A stretch of DNA of 64,000 nucleotides from Entonaema liquescens (taxonomy: Eukaryota; Ascomycota; Sordariomycetes; Xylariales; Xylariaceae), in the NCBI GenBank assembly GCA_902805475.1, contig CADCSX010000023.1:620001-684000 (forward strand). The letters run 5' to 3'. The notes under the pieces are model-generated. The model was given only the letters and a program-made list of their open reading frames with translations. It was not told where the DNA came from and ran no database searches. Position 1 is the first letter of the stretch; the number at the start of each line of letters is the position of its first letter. This document shows, piece after piece, positions 46,342-56,871 of this stretch. A program made the position numbers and the translations under genes.

Positions 46342-47516
46342 CTATTTCTTCTTTTCCTTATCGCTAGTCTTGTCCGTAGGCTCGCCGTTGACGCCATTAA
46401 CGCCCGTCTCCTTCTTGTCCTTGTCGTCTTTACCTGCCGTCGCCGCAGCCTCCTCCTTCGCCTCCTTCTCTTCCTGTTGTTGTCGGTTCTGAATCTTGTT
46501 CTCGATTAAGTCGTGGAACGCCGTGATGGCACGGATTAAACTGCTCAGGTAGATGGCGAGGAGCTGGTCGTTCGTCTTGACGCTCATTGCGTAAGACAGC
46601 TCGCCCACGTTACCACTCTTTCCTTCGACTCCAGGTTTAGGTGTGGACAGATTAGGTAAGAGGTTGAAGATATCTTGGAGATTTCCTAAGACTGCGTGGT
46701 TCACTGGTAATTTACCGTCTTGAACTTTCTGGAGGTATGCTTGAATATCGCGTAATCGGAGGTGTAGTCCTTGCAAAGACTGTAGCTGGTTCGTGATTCG
46801 TGTTGATAAAGTACCAATAGCTACGTCGCGAATATCTCGGAGTAAGTGCTCAACACCGATCTCTTCCGCCTCCTCGGCTTCGATGGTTGAAGGGGTATGT
46901 ACGAAGGTCTTGGATGTGGTTGTGCCGTCCTATTCATTCTTAGATTGGGTGATTGATACATTATGTGCTGGTATGGGGTTACTTACGTCCTTGATCTCCT
47001 CTACTGCAAAATACGCATCTGTCGGGACGCCGGACTCCTTAGGTTGGACGTCGATAATGACTAGTAGCGGATTTGGTGTGTATCGCTTGAAGAGCTCGTT
47101 GATCTGAAGGTCGGATGCGCGCAACTTGGGTCCCGAGTGGTACCAGCCTATTAACTTCTCTCGGGCGTTGACCTTCTTAAACATGTCATTCATGTTCTCG
47201 ACATAGTTGTGATCTAAGAACCAGACGGACGGATCATCACTGTCTTCCTCAAACGGAACTATATAGAGCGAATCAAGGTTAGTGGTGCTGATGCAGGTAA
47301 CGTAGTCAGGAGTATAGAATGATGCGACCAACCTGCGAAACTGTTCGACACCCGTACATTCTTTCCATCGTTCTGACCTAACAGCACACCGACCACTCGC
47401 TTCCGTGTACCTTTGGCTACCCGATTGAAGTGGTCTACGACGGAGAGGAGGACGAGAGGGGCAACTGTGACATTTTTATTGACGAAGGAAAGCGTCTCGG
47501 CTGTTGTGGTAGGCAT
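46342..47516 (-). CDS. rpn8: 26S proteasome regulatory subunit RPN8
   Basis: Three exons: 47333-47516, 46987-47258 and 46342-46929, giving 347 residues. RPN8 is the MPN-domain scaffold subunit of the proteasome lid; it pairs with RPN11 and itself lacks the JAMM zinc site. Motifs: VAPLVLLSVVDHFNR, RVVGVLLGQNDGKNVRVSNS, VPFEEDSDDPSVWFLDHNY, MFKKVNAREKLIGWYHSGP, NPLLVIIDVQPKESGVPTDA, YFAVEEIKD, then HLLRDIRDVAIGTLSTRI and QGLHLRLRDIQAYL. The tail is Lys/Glu-rich (KEAKEEAAATAGKDDKDKKE), as in other fungal RPN8. It is divergent from adenylate kinase. Confidence 0.96.
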
Positions 47517-48949
47517 CTTGAGGGAAGGAAATAGAGAAAATGTGAAATAGAATGGGATGAGGAAGCTTGGTACTCAAGATAATCAAGCTAGATGTAAGGT
47601 TGATAAACAGATAGGAAAGGCTGTCGTATGTGAGGCTGCCTTCGCAAGAAATCCCGGCAAGCTCAGCTCTTGATTTGGTTTAGTGCGAAATCTGCAATGC
47701 ACAGACCCCCCACTGACGAGGCTGATGTAATAGGTTATTTTCACCTGAGCTCTTAGGAGGGATGTTTTTTTTACGAGTACCTACGTACAGATTACATAAT
47801 TACATAATTACATACCTAGATGCTGGAAGTAACACAGGTATTTTAATGTGGCTGAAAGGGTTGGTGCAGTGGCTTGTTCTTTTTACTGTGCAGCTATAAT
47901 AGATGGATCCCTCGCCTTACAAGATCCGCAATGTTCTCAACATTTTTGAGTATTCCCGCATATCAATAACAAAAGCAATGTTAGCAGTATCTGTTTGCTA
48001 CTAAGCAGGGAAGGTCATATGAACAATTAGTCTTGCAAATCCTTCCGGCTGACTGAGGTATATTTTGTATATACTCTGACAGTTAAGTATGAACGAGCCT
48101 AGGTATCCGCTTGGCCGAGTGCTTGGGAAAATCACAAGTCGATGCTGATTGTCGCTTATTCATGTGCCACGGTTAAAGCCGTTTGGATATAACTCGTTGA
48201 ATTATGATTATATATGGGAATAGAGCAAGTATTAAAGTATCAAAAAAAGTTTAGTTATAATAAATAGCAAAGAATATAATGTTTAGTTTTTTATCAACTA
48301 CACCTAAAACTAAAAGAATCTCAAATATCGTCAACCTCGGCGGTCCAGCGGAAAACAGAATAGTAATCCGACTTTCAACTTAGGTCCGTAGAAAAATAGC
48401 CGAACCCCAAGCAAGCACCAAGCCGGCACTTATCCCGAATGGGTAAGACGGTGAAGCTACCTCAAGCTACCTCGGTGCGGTAAGCTAGGAATTACAGGCA
48501 GGTTACTGGCCGCATACCGCTAAAAACGTAACGATAAGTCTCCACTCTGTACTATCCATCCATGGGTTATGGGTACTCCTTGTGCCTAGGCTATAGCGGT
48601 TTGCGGTTGTTGTTTAGTTGTTTAGTTGTTTAGTTGGTATTTTCAGCCACTGGGGAGCCCCAATTGCCCCGAGCTCCAGTCTACCGACAACTTTTGTACG
48701 GGGGAACGGTGAGCGTTTTTCCCTTTAGTCCCCTTTAGCAAGTCGCAATTGAACGTGGCAATCTGTTCCTTGCTAAAAAAGAGAGGTGTGTCGTTCCCGT
48801 CTTCGAGTTATAATTCTCGAATAAAAGAATATCCCGATTCCCGACACCCCCCCGACCTCGCTGCACCCTGCAACGCTGCACGAGCAACCGCCGAAATTCG
48901 AAATTCCAGCTTCTAACACCTGGCAAAGTTCCTGGCAACCTTCAACTTA
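47517..48949. other. Gene-less spacer upstream of RPN8 and ADK1
   Basis: 1.4 kb with no supported gene. Three to four copies of TTGTTTAG lie in tandem at about 48605-48632. Confidence 0.45.
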
Positions 48950-49117
48950 CTACGCTTCTTCTTTTTATTTTCCCAACTTTCAACTCCCCGTTACTTCCTT
49001 TCCCTTTCCCTTTTCCTTTTTATTATATCTCTCCACTCATTCTCTTAGTGACTTGACCTGTCGCCTTTCTCTTACCTGCCTTGGTCCGGCTCAATTGACT
49101 CGTTTGAGCTGTTTAAA
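48950..49117 (+). promoter_or_regulatory. Pyrimidine-rich core promoter of adenylate kinase
   Basis: A CT-rich stretch of about 75 bases (for example CTTCTTCTTTTTATTTTCCC and TTCCCTTTCCCTTTTCCTTT) lies 90-165 bases before the ATG. Such tracts mark strong constitutive promoters in filamentous fungi. Confidence 0.6.
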
Positions 49118-50177
49118 ATGGGTATTATCGACGATGAGATGAAGCGGCTACACGACGTCGTGTCCGGCCTAGAGGACCGTGTACGACGTCTAGAGCAGCG
49201 CGAATCCGGCGGAAGTATAGAGAGCGTGCGCATGATTCTCATGGGTCCTCCTGGAGCTGGTATGTTTGCTACATAGAAAATCTATTGGGACCGAGGTATT
49301 GGTCTTAGTTCAAGCGTTGCGCTGACTGCGACTTGACAAAATTTAGGAAAGGGAACTCAAGCACCTAAGATTAAGGAGAAGTTCTCGTGCTGCCACTTAG
49401 TAAGCGCCGACAGACTCTAATGCGCTATTTTCATGCGAAGTTGAATTACTGACAGCCGTGGAAAGGCTACTGGTGATATGCTCCGATCCCAAGTCGCCAA
49501 GAAGACACCTCTCGGAAAGGAAGCGAAGAAGATCATGGATGCCGGTGGTCTAGTCAGCGACGAGATCGTCATTGGCATGATCAGGGAGGAACTTGACAAC
49601 AACAAGGAGTGCAAGGGAGGGTATGTTCTTATTTCCGCGATTTTATAACGACAATCCGTGGCCCATGGCTAGAAGGATATGTCGTATTCCCGACGTTGAA
49701 CTCGACTAACCCTGTCCTAGCTTTATCCTTGACGGTTTCCCCCGCACTGTCGCTCAAGCCGAATCGCTCGACAAGATGCTTGCCGATAAGAACCAGAAGC
49801 TACAGCACGCCGTCGAATTACAAATCGACGACGCTCTTCTGGTTGCGCGTATTACCGGTCGTCTAGTCCACCCCGCATCCGGCCGAAGCTACCATAGCAC
49901 CTTTAACCCCCCTAAGGTGCCCATGACAGACGACATCACGGGCGAGCCTCTGATCCAGCGATCTGACGATAACGCTGACGCGCTTAAGAAGCGCCTTGTG
50001 ACCTACCACAAGCAGACCGCCCCAGTTGTCGGATATTACAAGAACACTGGTATCTGGAAGGGCATTGACGCCAGCCAAGAACCTGGCCAGGTCTGGACCA
50101 GCTTATTGAAGATTTTCGACGAAAACAAGAGCCCTAAGAGCAGCGGCGGTATCTTGAGCAAGTTGACTGGCCAATAA
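49118..50177 (+). CDS. adk1: Adenylate kinase (cytosolic/intermembrane type)
   Basis: Four exons: 49118-49259, 49347-49399, 49466-49620, 49721-50177, giving 268 residues. It catalyses AMP + ATP to 2 ADP. Motifs: MILMGPPGAGKGTQAP (P-loop), HLATGDMLRSQVA, GGLVSDEIVIGMI, GFILDGFPRTVAQAE, RITGRLVHPASGRSYHS at the start of the LID domain, and VGYYKNTGIW. A short coiled-coil N-terminus (MGIIDDEMKRLHDVVSGLED) precedes the core, as in other filamentous fungi. The first intron falls inside the P-loop codons (GA|GKGT). All phases close. Confidence 0.96.
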
Positions 50178-51184
50178 ACCAGCTGCTACTCTTGTCTCCG
50201 GTGTCTGCTCTCATCTCGATTCCCTAAGGTTCGGATCTGGGAGATGAGACATAGGTATGGATATAGGTGTTTCCAACGTGAGGCGTCAGGCGATCATCTA
50301 GGAAGGCGTCATTATCGGAATGTGATGTAGCGGAAAGGGGCATCCGGAGCCTAGGGGCGCCCAAGGAGTAATGACGGGATGAAAGGGAGTTCCTATGGAA
50401 CTAACGCGCGACTTGTATCATACGACTTGCATGTACCATGTCATCATGAATTAAGCCTTCTAAAAGACACCTTGGTCCCGTGCCTCCCGAAATGTTAGTA
50501 CTTGAACTTCGGCTCAACCCGCAGATAGAGAAAATAAGGCGATTTTCCAACGTAATATTTCTTCTTATTCGTGTTAAACAATAGCCATCTTCGAGCACGA
50601 TGGGCCAAGTCTTATACCCCGATGAAGATCTCCAAGTAATGGGATATTGAGCCCCAGCTTAATAGGGGTGGATTGGATGACTAACTAACCAATTAAGAAT
50701 AATAGTGAGTAGCAACTTGCAGTTTTGTATAAGATTATAAAAGCCAACTAGACTAATAAATTCTAATAGTTAAGCACCTCTTAAGAACAGCACAAATCAT
50801 ATAATTAATCATCAATCTTTTTTCACCACTCATGATACAAGCTAGTTGTATAAATAGGAGACATAAATAAGGAAACCTATTTTTATAATTACTACATGTA
50901 TTTGAGAGTATAGTTCTTAATTTTTATACTTCATAAACTATAGACTCAAATATAACTATACTGCTTACAGACTTAACGCGAATGCGGTCTCCAATTCCGT
51001 GAGTCACTTTACATTATTTATATTATTAAGACGCACACAAGGACTAGGAAAACATGAAATATTAGTTAGGGATAACCCATGCAAGAGGGTCTAGGTAGTT
51101 AGTTAATTAGAATAGTTATCTTCCCTAGGGATTCAAACCCATCTAGAATTCAATACAACCAACAACAATCCCCGGACTCCAATT
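50178..51184. other. Gene-less spacer
   Basis: The 3' flank of adenylate kinase and the upstream region of the PhzF-like gene. The AT-rich part at 50690-50960 has no repeat structure I can name. Confidence 0.4.
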
Positions 51185-52156
51185 ATGGCCTTGACATTCA
51201 CCACCTTCGACGTCTTCACCAAGACGCCCTTCCGCGGCAACCCCCTCGCCATCGTATCCGTGCCAGCCAACACGCCTCTCACCCAGGCCCAGAAACAGCT
51301 CATCGCGCGGGAACTCAACCTGAGCGAGACCGTCTTCCTGCACGAACAGACCCCCGCCGACACCCCCGCGCGCCGCGCCCGCATCGACATCTTCACCCCG
51401 CTCGCCGAGATCCCGTTTGCCGGGCACCCCGCCATCGGCACCGCAATCCACCTCCTCCTTTCCCTGCCCCTGCCCCCGCCCCCACACCCCGGGGCCGCGG
51501 AAACACTTTCCACGCGCGCGGGCCTGGTCCCGTTTAAACGAGACCCAGATCGAACTGGAACTACTGGGGCACAGATCGCCGTCGCGCACAACTTCCACAT
51601 CCACAGCCAGCCGTTCGCGGGACACCCGGTGTACGGCACGTGTCCCGTCGTCAGCATCGTCAACGGGATGACCGCGCTCATGGCGCAGATGCCGGACTTG
51701 GACGCCCTGCGCCGGCAGACGGCGTCGCTGCTCGGCGCGGAGAACACGTTTGCGGCGGCGGCGGCGCTGGACGAGGGCTGGCGGAGCGGGCCGGTTGTTA
51801 CGTATTTCTATGTGGATCTTGGGCGTGGTAGTAGTGGTAGTGGTGGTGGTGGGGTGAGAAAACTCCGCACGAGGAATCTCGGGACGCGCGAGGACCCGGC
51901 GACGGGGTCGGCGGCGGCGGCGCTATGTTGTCTGTTGAGTTTGTTGGGTAATGCGGGTGCGGAGTCGGCGGCGACGCATGTGTTTGAGGTTGTGCAGGGC
52001 GTGGAGATGGGGCGGCCGAGTGAGATTCGGGTGAGAGTTACGCTGAATGAGGCGCGAAGCGGGATTGAGGAGGTGTTGATTTCTGGGGATGCGGTTAAGG
52101 TTTTGGAGGGGAGGGTTCCTATACCGTCGCCTGAGACGAAGTTTAAACCTGAATAG
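51185..52156 (+). CDS. PhzF-like isomerase/epimerase family protein
   Basis: A 323-residue intronless protein of the phenazine-biosynthesis PhzF fold (diaminopimelate-epimerase-like). Motifs: MALTFTTFDVFTKTPFRGNP with the usual RGNPLA, LNLSETVFL including the catalytic Glu, FTPLAEIPFAGHPAIGTA, and TREDPATGSAAAALCCLLS. These match the two half-domains and catalytic residues. Most fungal members have unknown substrates. A Ser/Gly run (GSSGSGGGG) and a Pro run (PLPPPPHPG) are local insertions. The gene is distinctly GC-rich (about 51290-52080), unlike its AT-rich flanks. No biosynthetic cluster partners are nearby, so a phenazine pathway is not implied. Confidence 0.9.
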   Translation: MALTFTTFDVFTKTPFRGNPLAIVSVPANTPLTQAQKQLIARELNLSETVFLHEQTPADTPARRARIDIFTPLAEIPFAGHPAIGTAIHLLLSLPLPPPPHPGAAETLSTRAGLVPFKRDPDRTGTTGAQIAVAHNFHIHSQPFAGHPVYGTCPVVSIVNGMTALMAQMPDLDALRRQTASLLGAENTFAAAAALDEGWRSGPVVTYFYVDLGRGSSGSGGGGVRKLRTRNLGTREDPATGSAAAALCCLLSLLGNAGAESAATHVFEVVQGVEMGRPSEIRVRVTLNEARSGIEEVLISGDAVKVLEGRVPIPSPETKFKPE

Positions 52157-53223
52157 GGGATGATGTGAGATGGCTAGGCAGATATACATGTTGAAGTTTT
52201 ATCACGGTTGATGGATGGAGTAAATATAAGTCTATGCTACTGGCATGTCTGGAATCTGCTATTCTGTTAGTTCTTATTAGAATATTAACCAAGTATTCTT
52301 ATAGAATCATCATAACAGCTACTAGTAGGAGTCGGGAATGCTACTACAAAATGGAATTTGTATAAGACTTCGAGGTCATATTATAACATATCTAAACAAG
52401 CGCCCTAGAATGCATGTCCTTAACTCCTCGGACACTTCCTTAGCAATATACCTTCTGGGTTAGGTAACAAATCCAGACGAACCAATTCAAGTAGCGCAAA
52501 TCAGAAACGAAAGTAACGCTGAAACTTAGATTTTCAGAGAGGATATCTAATAACTAAGCCAAACGCAGAGTCTACTTTAATATAAACCGCACATGGCCTC
52601 AATATTAAGTTAGCTACAGAAGGAATATCTGTCTGTACCCAGGGATGTGTAGGTAGGTTCGGCAATGATTCCGCAAGGGTGTGAACCCGTCTCTATCGCC
52701 AACTATGCAACACTAAAGAAAAAGAAAAAGAAAACGAAAAAAAAAAAGGTGATGTGATTAGAGGTATCTTCCATTTACCCGTACGTACGAACTACGCTAG
52801 GTAAGTGGTAAAAACATTTCCCCTCTCTTCCCTCAAACTCCAGGACCGTCGTTTCACGTCGTAATCATACAAAGGAAGACAGAGAGAATAAATATAGACG
52901 ATATCAGAGGAGAGCAGCAGCAGCAGAAGCAGTAACAGGTTTTGACAACCAATCAAAGCAGAAAAGAAAGGGGGAAACAATCCAACGCCGTTTCCATCCA
53001 CGAGGTATTTCCCCCCTAGCCTGCCTGCCTGCCCGCTTCCCTCTTTCCGAAAGGACAACGCCGATGGAAATGCAGTGTTTGCTTTTATGAATGAGCTCTG
53101 ATAGCCGCCGAACGCCTCGCTTTGAAAACCCGAAGCCTCAGACACCCTCTGCAATTCACGTTTCGTTTTGCCATATTACTACCACCACTACCACGACTAC
53201 ATGTGTAGGTTAGATCAGTCTCA
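52157..53223. other. Gene-less spacer with purine tract
   Basis: An AAAGAAAAAG-type tract lies at about 52714-52749 and a CAG-type stretch at 52915-52932. A 120-codon minus-strand ORF at 52792-53154 has no domain character. Confidence 0.4.
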
Positions 53224-55157
53224 CTAGGCGGATCGGCCCTTAGCTGCCTGAGCCGCCGGCGCGCTAACGTCCCTTCTGTCGCCCGTTCCCGACATCATCT
53301 GCCTCCGGGGCGTGGCTAGGCCCTGAGCAGCACTCCTAGCCCTACCGCGGCGTTCCCTAATCTGCGCTAGTGCTTCCTCGCGCGTCATCGTCGGCGCCAG
53401 GGTTGGGTTGTTCACGTCGAAGGATGGGACGCGGTTTTGATTTTGTGGTTGGGGTTGGGGTTGGTTAGTTGGTTCTCGAATGGGAACCGTCGTGGTGGTG
53501 GTAACTGTGTAGAAGGCGGCAGTGCTGTGAGGTCGTGTGTCCTCTTCTGCTTGCACATCTGCTTTCGGTTGAGATGCTTCTTCGGCATCTTCTTCGGAAT
53601 CCGAGCGATTATGAGCTTCCAGTGGCATAGTTGGGATATCCATCATGGGGTAGTTGGAGTCGCTTTCATGGGGAGCGTTAAGGAGTGAGAGGAGGGAAGT
53701 GCGCTCTTGCGCTAATAAGGCAAATGTTGGAGGCTCGACGGATGGAGTTCGAGAATAAAAAGAATGGGTTGGTGGAGGATCTTTTGGCGTCGTTGGTTCG
53801 CAAGGCGAGATCTCAGGTTTTTCTATCGCTTGCAAGTCCTGCTGCGAGAGCGTCCTAAAGATCCCCTCAGATGGGACAAAAACAGTCGAGCGTCTCGGCT
53901 CCTTTCGTTCTCTTGGTACTTCGTTGCGTACAACGCCATCTACTAGCGAATCTCTTTTCAGCTCTTGCTCTTGGCGTTGACTTTGCCCTGAACCTCTGGA
54001 ATCTGTAGACACGGACTGTCCTACAGATTTACGCTCCTGGCCTAAAATTATAAGATCTGCCGGGTCAACAATCGTAACTGGACCGGTGCGTTCTTGACGT
54101 ACTGAGGCTGCCAGACTCCTCCGCGGGCGAGACTTGGCGTTGGCGCAACATCGTAGTTGACACTCGGCCTGCACAAACTCTAGGTGTTCTTGGGCTCTGT
54201 CGGCTCTTTGCCTTTCCCATTGCCACAGACGCGTCAACTCTTCAATCTCCTCTTCGCTAGCAGCGGAGGAAAGAATGTCGACCGCTGACAAGGAAGCACG
54301 TCCCTTTTTAGGCGACGCGAATTCACTGTCCGGATCCTCTGGCGGGAGGGGTAGACGCCCCTCGGCGGCGATCCTGGCAATCTCTTCGCTCTTGGCGGCA
54401 TCTTTATAAGCATCGCGCTCCTGCTCGACGAATGTGATGCGCTCAAGGGCCTTCTCTAGTTGCTCTTGTATTTCGGCTAGCTGATAGCGGGATTGAAACG
54501 CCTCTTGTTCTCTGGCTTTGCTAAGTTCCTTCTCCCTCGCTAGGGACTCTTCTGCGGATTTACAAGAGCTTCGTGCGTTTTTGAGATCCTCTTGTAGCTT
54601 GACAATGGACGACTGCGTCTTGAAAACTTCTTTGCGCGCATGTCGAATCTCCTTTTCCCAAATCGTTTTGCTGTGTTGGAGAGTTTCTTTCGCTTGTCCA
54701 TATTTCTCCTATTGGTAAACCATTAGCTTAGGTACTTCAACCACAAAGAACAGCGTTCTAAGGTTAGTATACTCACCATAACATCTTCTAATCTTTCGCC
54801 TACTTTGCGCTCTCGACCTCGGCTCTCTTCGACTTGTCGCCGTAGGGCGCGGGCTTCTTCACGATAGCGGCGCATCTCAGCCTCCGCTTCTTCGCGTCCG
54901 AGCATGGCTCGCTTTAAGGCTGCGTCAGCCGTCTTTCGTTCAAGTTGTCTAGACATGGATGCCGCGGCGCCGGGATTAGTATGTGCTAAGTCGTTGAACC
55001 GGCGGATCTTATCATGTACGTCGCTATCACGATCGGACTTGGAGGGAGATAGCGGAGGGGCTTCGCGTAGCTGGTTGACTTTATCAGGGGATGCAGGCTG
55101 TAGTGGTGCCGCGACAGGCGAGCCCGGAAGGCTGGTGGAATTTTCGAGGTGAATCAT
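53224..55157 (-). CDS. Coiled-coil protein, function unknown
   Basis: Two exons, 54777-55157 and 53224-54708, giving 621 residues. Residues 1-45 are Pro/Ser-rich (PGSPVAAPLQPASPDKV). From about residue 48 to 290 the sequence is a long, charged coiled coil (EREE-type heptads; for example SRQLERKTADAALKRAM, QEDLKNARSSCKSAEESLAR), followed by a second helical part with LWQWERQRADRAQEHLEF. The C-terminal third is Ser/Thr/Pro-rich and acidic. I do not recognise the family with certainty; spindle, septation or scaffold proteins of filamentous fungi often look like this. Splice phase is clean (ATG|GTGAGT). Confidence 0.75.
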
Positions 55158-56256
55158 TTGTTCACCGCTTATACTTGTGGATCCGTATAGGGGGTCTAGT
55201 GTGGATTAAATGTTATTCAGTGGAAGATGCGATTATGTGCAGCATTGGATTTTTGAAAAGCCACTTTTGAAGTTGTGCAATATGTTGAAGATTACTGTAG
55301 TAGGCAATGAGTAGTGATAAGTGGAGGTAATTAACAACTTAGAAATCTGGTGATAGTGGGTCTCTAATGTTTATCATCAAGATAAACGCGTTGCCAGGTC
55401 AATGGGTACAGAGCCACGTGATTATTGGTCAGTAATCTAACGGTCCGAAATGTCACACGACAGCTGGTACAAGAGCATTTGAGACCCCCGCATTCTCATT
55501 GCGCTGACCGTTAGCAACGCTAGAGTTGAATTTTGTCAGCTGTTAAAATAATTTAAAATAATTAATCCTCTTGTTGTGGAGCGTGTACACACAATTGACT
55601 TGTGCACCTACCTAATGTAGTTTACCAATTTTATTCTCCTCTTCAATATTATTTATCATTTATTATTACCTAACATTAAGGTAATAAGCTATGAAGCTGT
55701 CTATAGCGGACTTGAAATCATGTAAGCGCATTAATCGTTACTAAAATAAAAATAGGACACGACAAGAAACAACAAATAACAGCATGGTTGGAATAAAAAA
55801 TCTATTATCTTCTCATACAGGTCATTAAACACGACTTAGTTTTGTACGAATTTGCCTGCGCCTTTTTCCCTCTTTAATCCGTACGTGTACACCTCCACAG
55901 TCTCTTTGCGGACATCTCGGCCATCAGGAACAAGACAGAAAGTTAATAATAAACCAACAACACGACCGAATCGAAGATCCACAATGTCGGTGGATACGCC
56001 TCACCCGGCATAGAACATTCTTCCCAAGCGCGAGTATAAGAAGCGAACGTGAATGCCCAGGCCAAAGCCACGTATGTCCATAATACAGCCTCCTCAATAC
56101 TACGTAGCAAGACTACTTTCCAACCCGAATACCCGGTACTTCTGTTTGAAAGGTCGATAACACAGAGGAGAGATGCATGGTATCAAAAGAAAGAGAATAT
56201 GCCGAGAATCGTCCCCCTTAATTCAATGTTGAACATCTTTGTCCTTTGATGATATT
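55158..56256. other. Gene-less spacer
   Basis: Upstream region of the coiled-coil gene and 3' flank of the CAP20-like gene. No ORF supported. Confidence 0.4.
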
Positions 56257-56871
56257 TTAGTGGTTTGCCTGGCGAGCTATTTCGTTGCCTGTTTCCTTGG
56301 CCTGTACCTTGCCAGCTCTGAGCAGGTCACCGATCCAGTTAAGCGCTTCGGTTGTGACAACGAGACCGGTCGAGACAAGTGCCTTGCTAGATGTCACGAG
56401 GCCATCGCCGCCGACCTTTTTATACTCGGAGCTGTAGATGTCGAAGACGTGGTCCTTAGTCTCAAACCCTTTGCGAAGAGGGAAGAAGAAGAGGTTCTTG
56501 CCATCGGTCCAAATCTCACCAGTCGGTTTCTTGAGGATGGGAAGCTGTTCATCAATCTTGCTCAGGGTGTCCTCGCCGATTTGATCGGCCTTCTTGATGT
56601 AAGGAGAGACATATTGATACGGCTTGGAAAGGTACGGGAATACTGGCTTAGCGAAAGCCTTATAAGCGGAATCACCCAGCTCTATCGACTTCTGGCCATA
56701 GGGGTTTCCTTTAATGTAAGCAATGCTATCGTTGACCACCGGGTATCCTCTGATGTGCTATCATGACGTTAGTTCTGTGTCCCATGCGACGTAGTTCAGA
56801 TGAAAGCCCGGTGAACTTACCGATAGAGTCGCAGATGAAGGGTGGACCTCGCCGTTAACTTGGGCAGCCAT
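56257..56871 (-). CDS. CAP20/MPL1-type perilipin-like protein
   Basis: Two exons, 56821-56871 and 56257-56757, giving 183 residues. The family (Colletotrichum CAP20, Metarhizium MPL1) coats lipid droplets and affects appressorium turgor and virulence in pathogens. Marks: a short leader MAAQVNGEVHPSSATLS, then HIRGYPVVNDSIAYIKGNPY, GQKSIELGDSAYKAFAKPVF, PYLSKPYQYVSPYIKKADQI and DEQLPILKKPTGEIW. A C-terminal amphipathic tail ends ARQANH. The length matches CAP20-type proteins. A lipid-droplet role is inferred from the family. Confidence 0.93.

Noticed and set aside
51185..52156. A phenazine biosynthetic cluster around the PhzF-like gene
   Set aside because: Only the PhzF-fold protein is present; the other required enzymes are absent, and this family is common outside phenazine pathways.
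52792..53154. A 120-codon minus-strand ORF near the coiled-coil gene
   Set aside because: Its composition follows repeats of CAG and purine tracts, and no homology was recognised.
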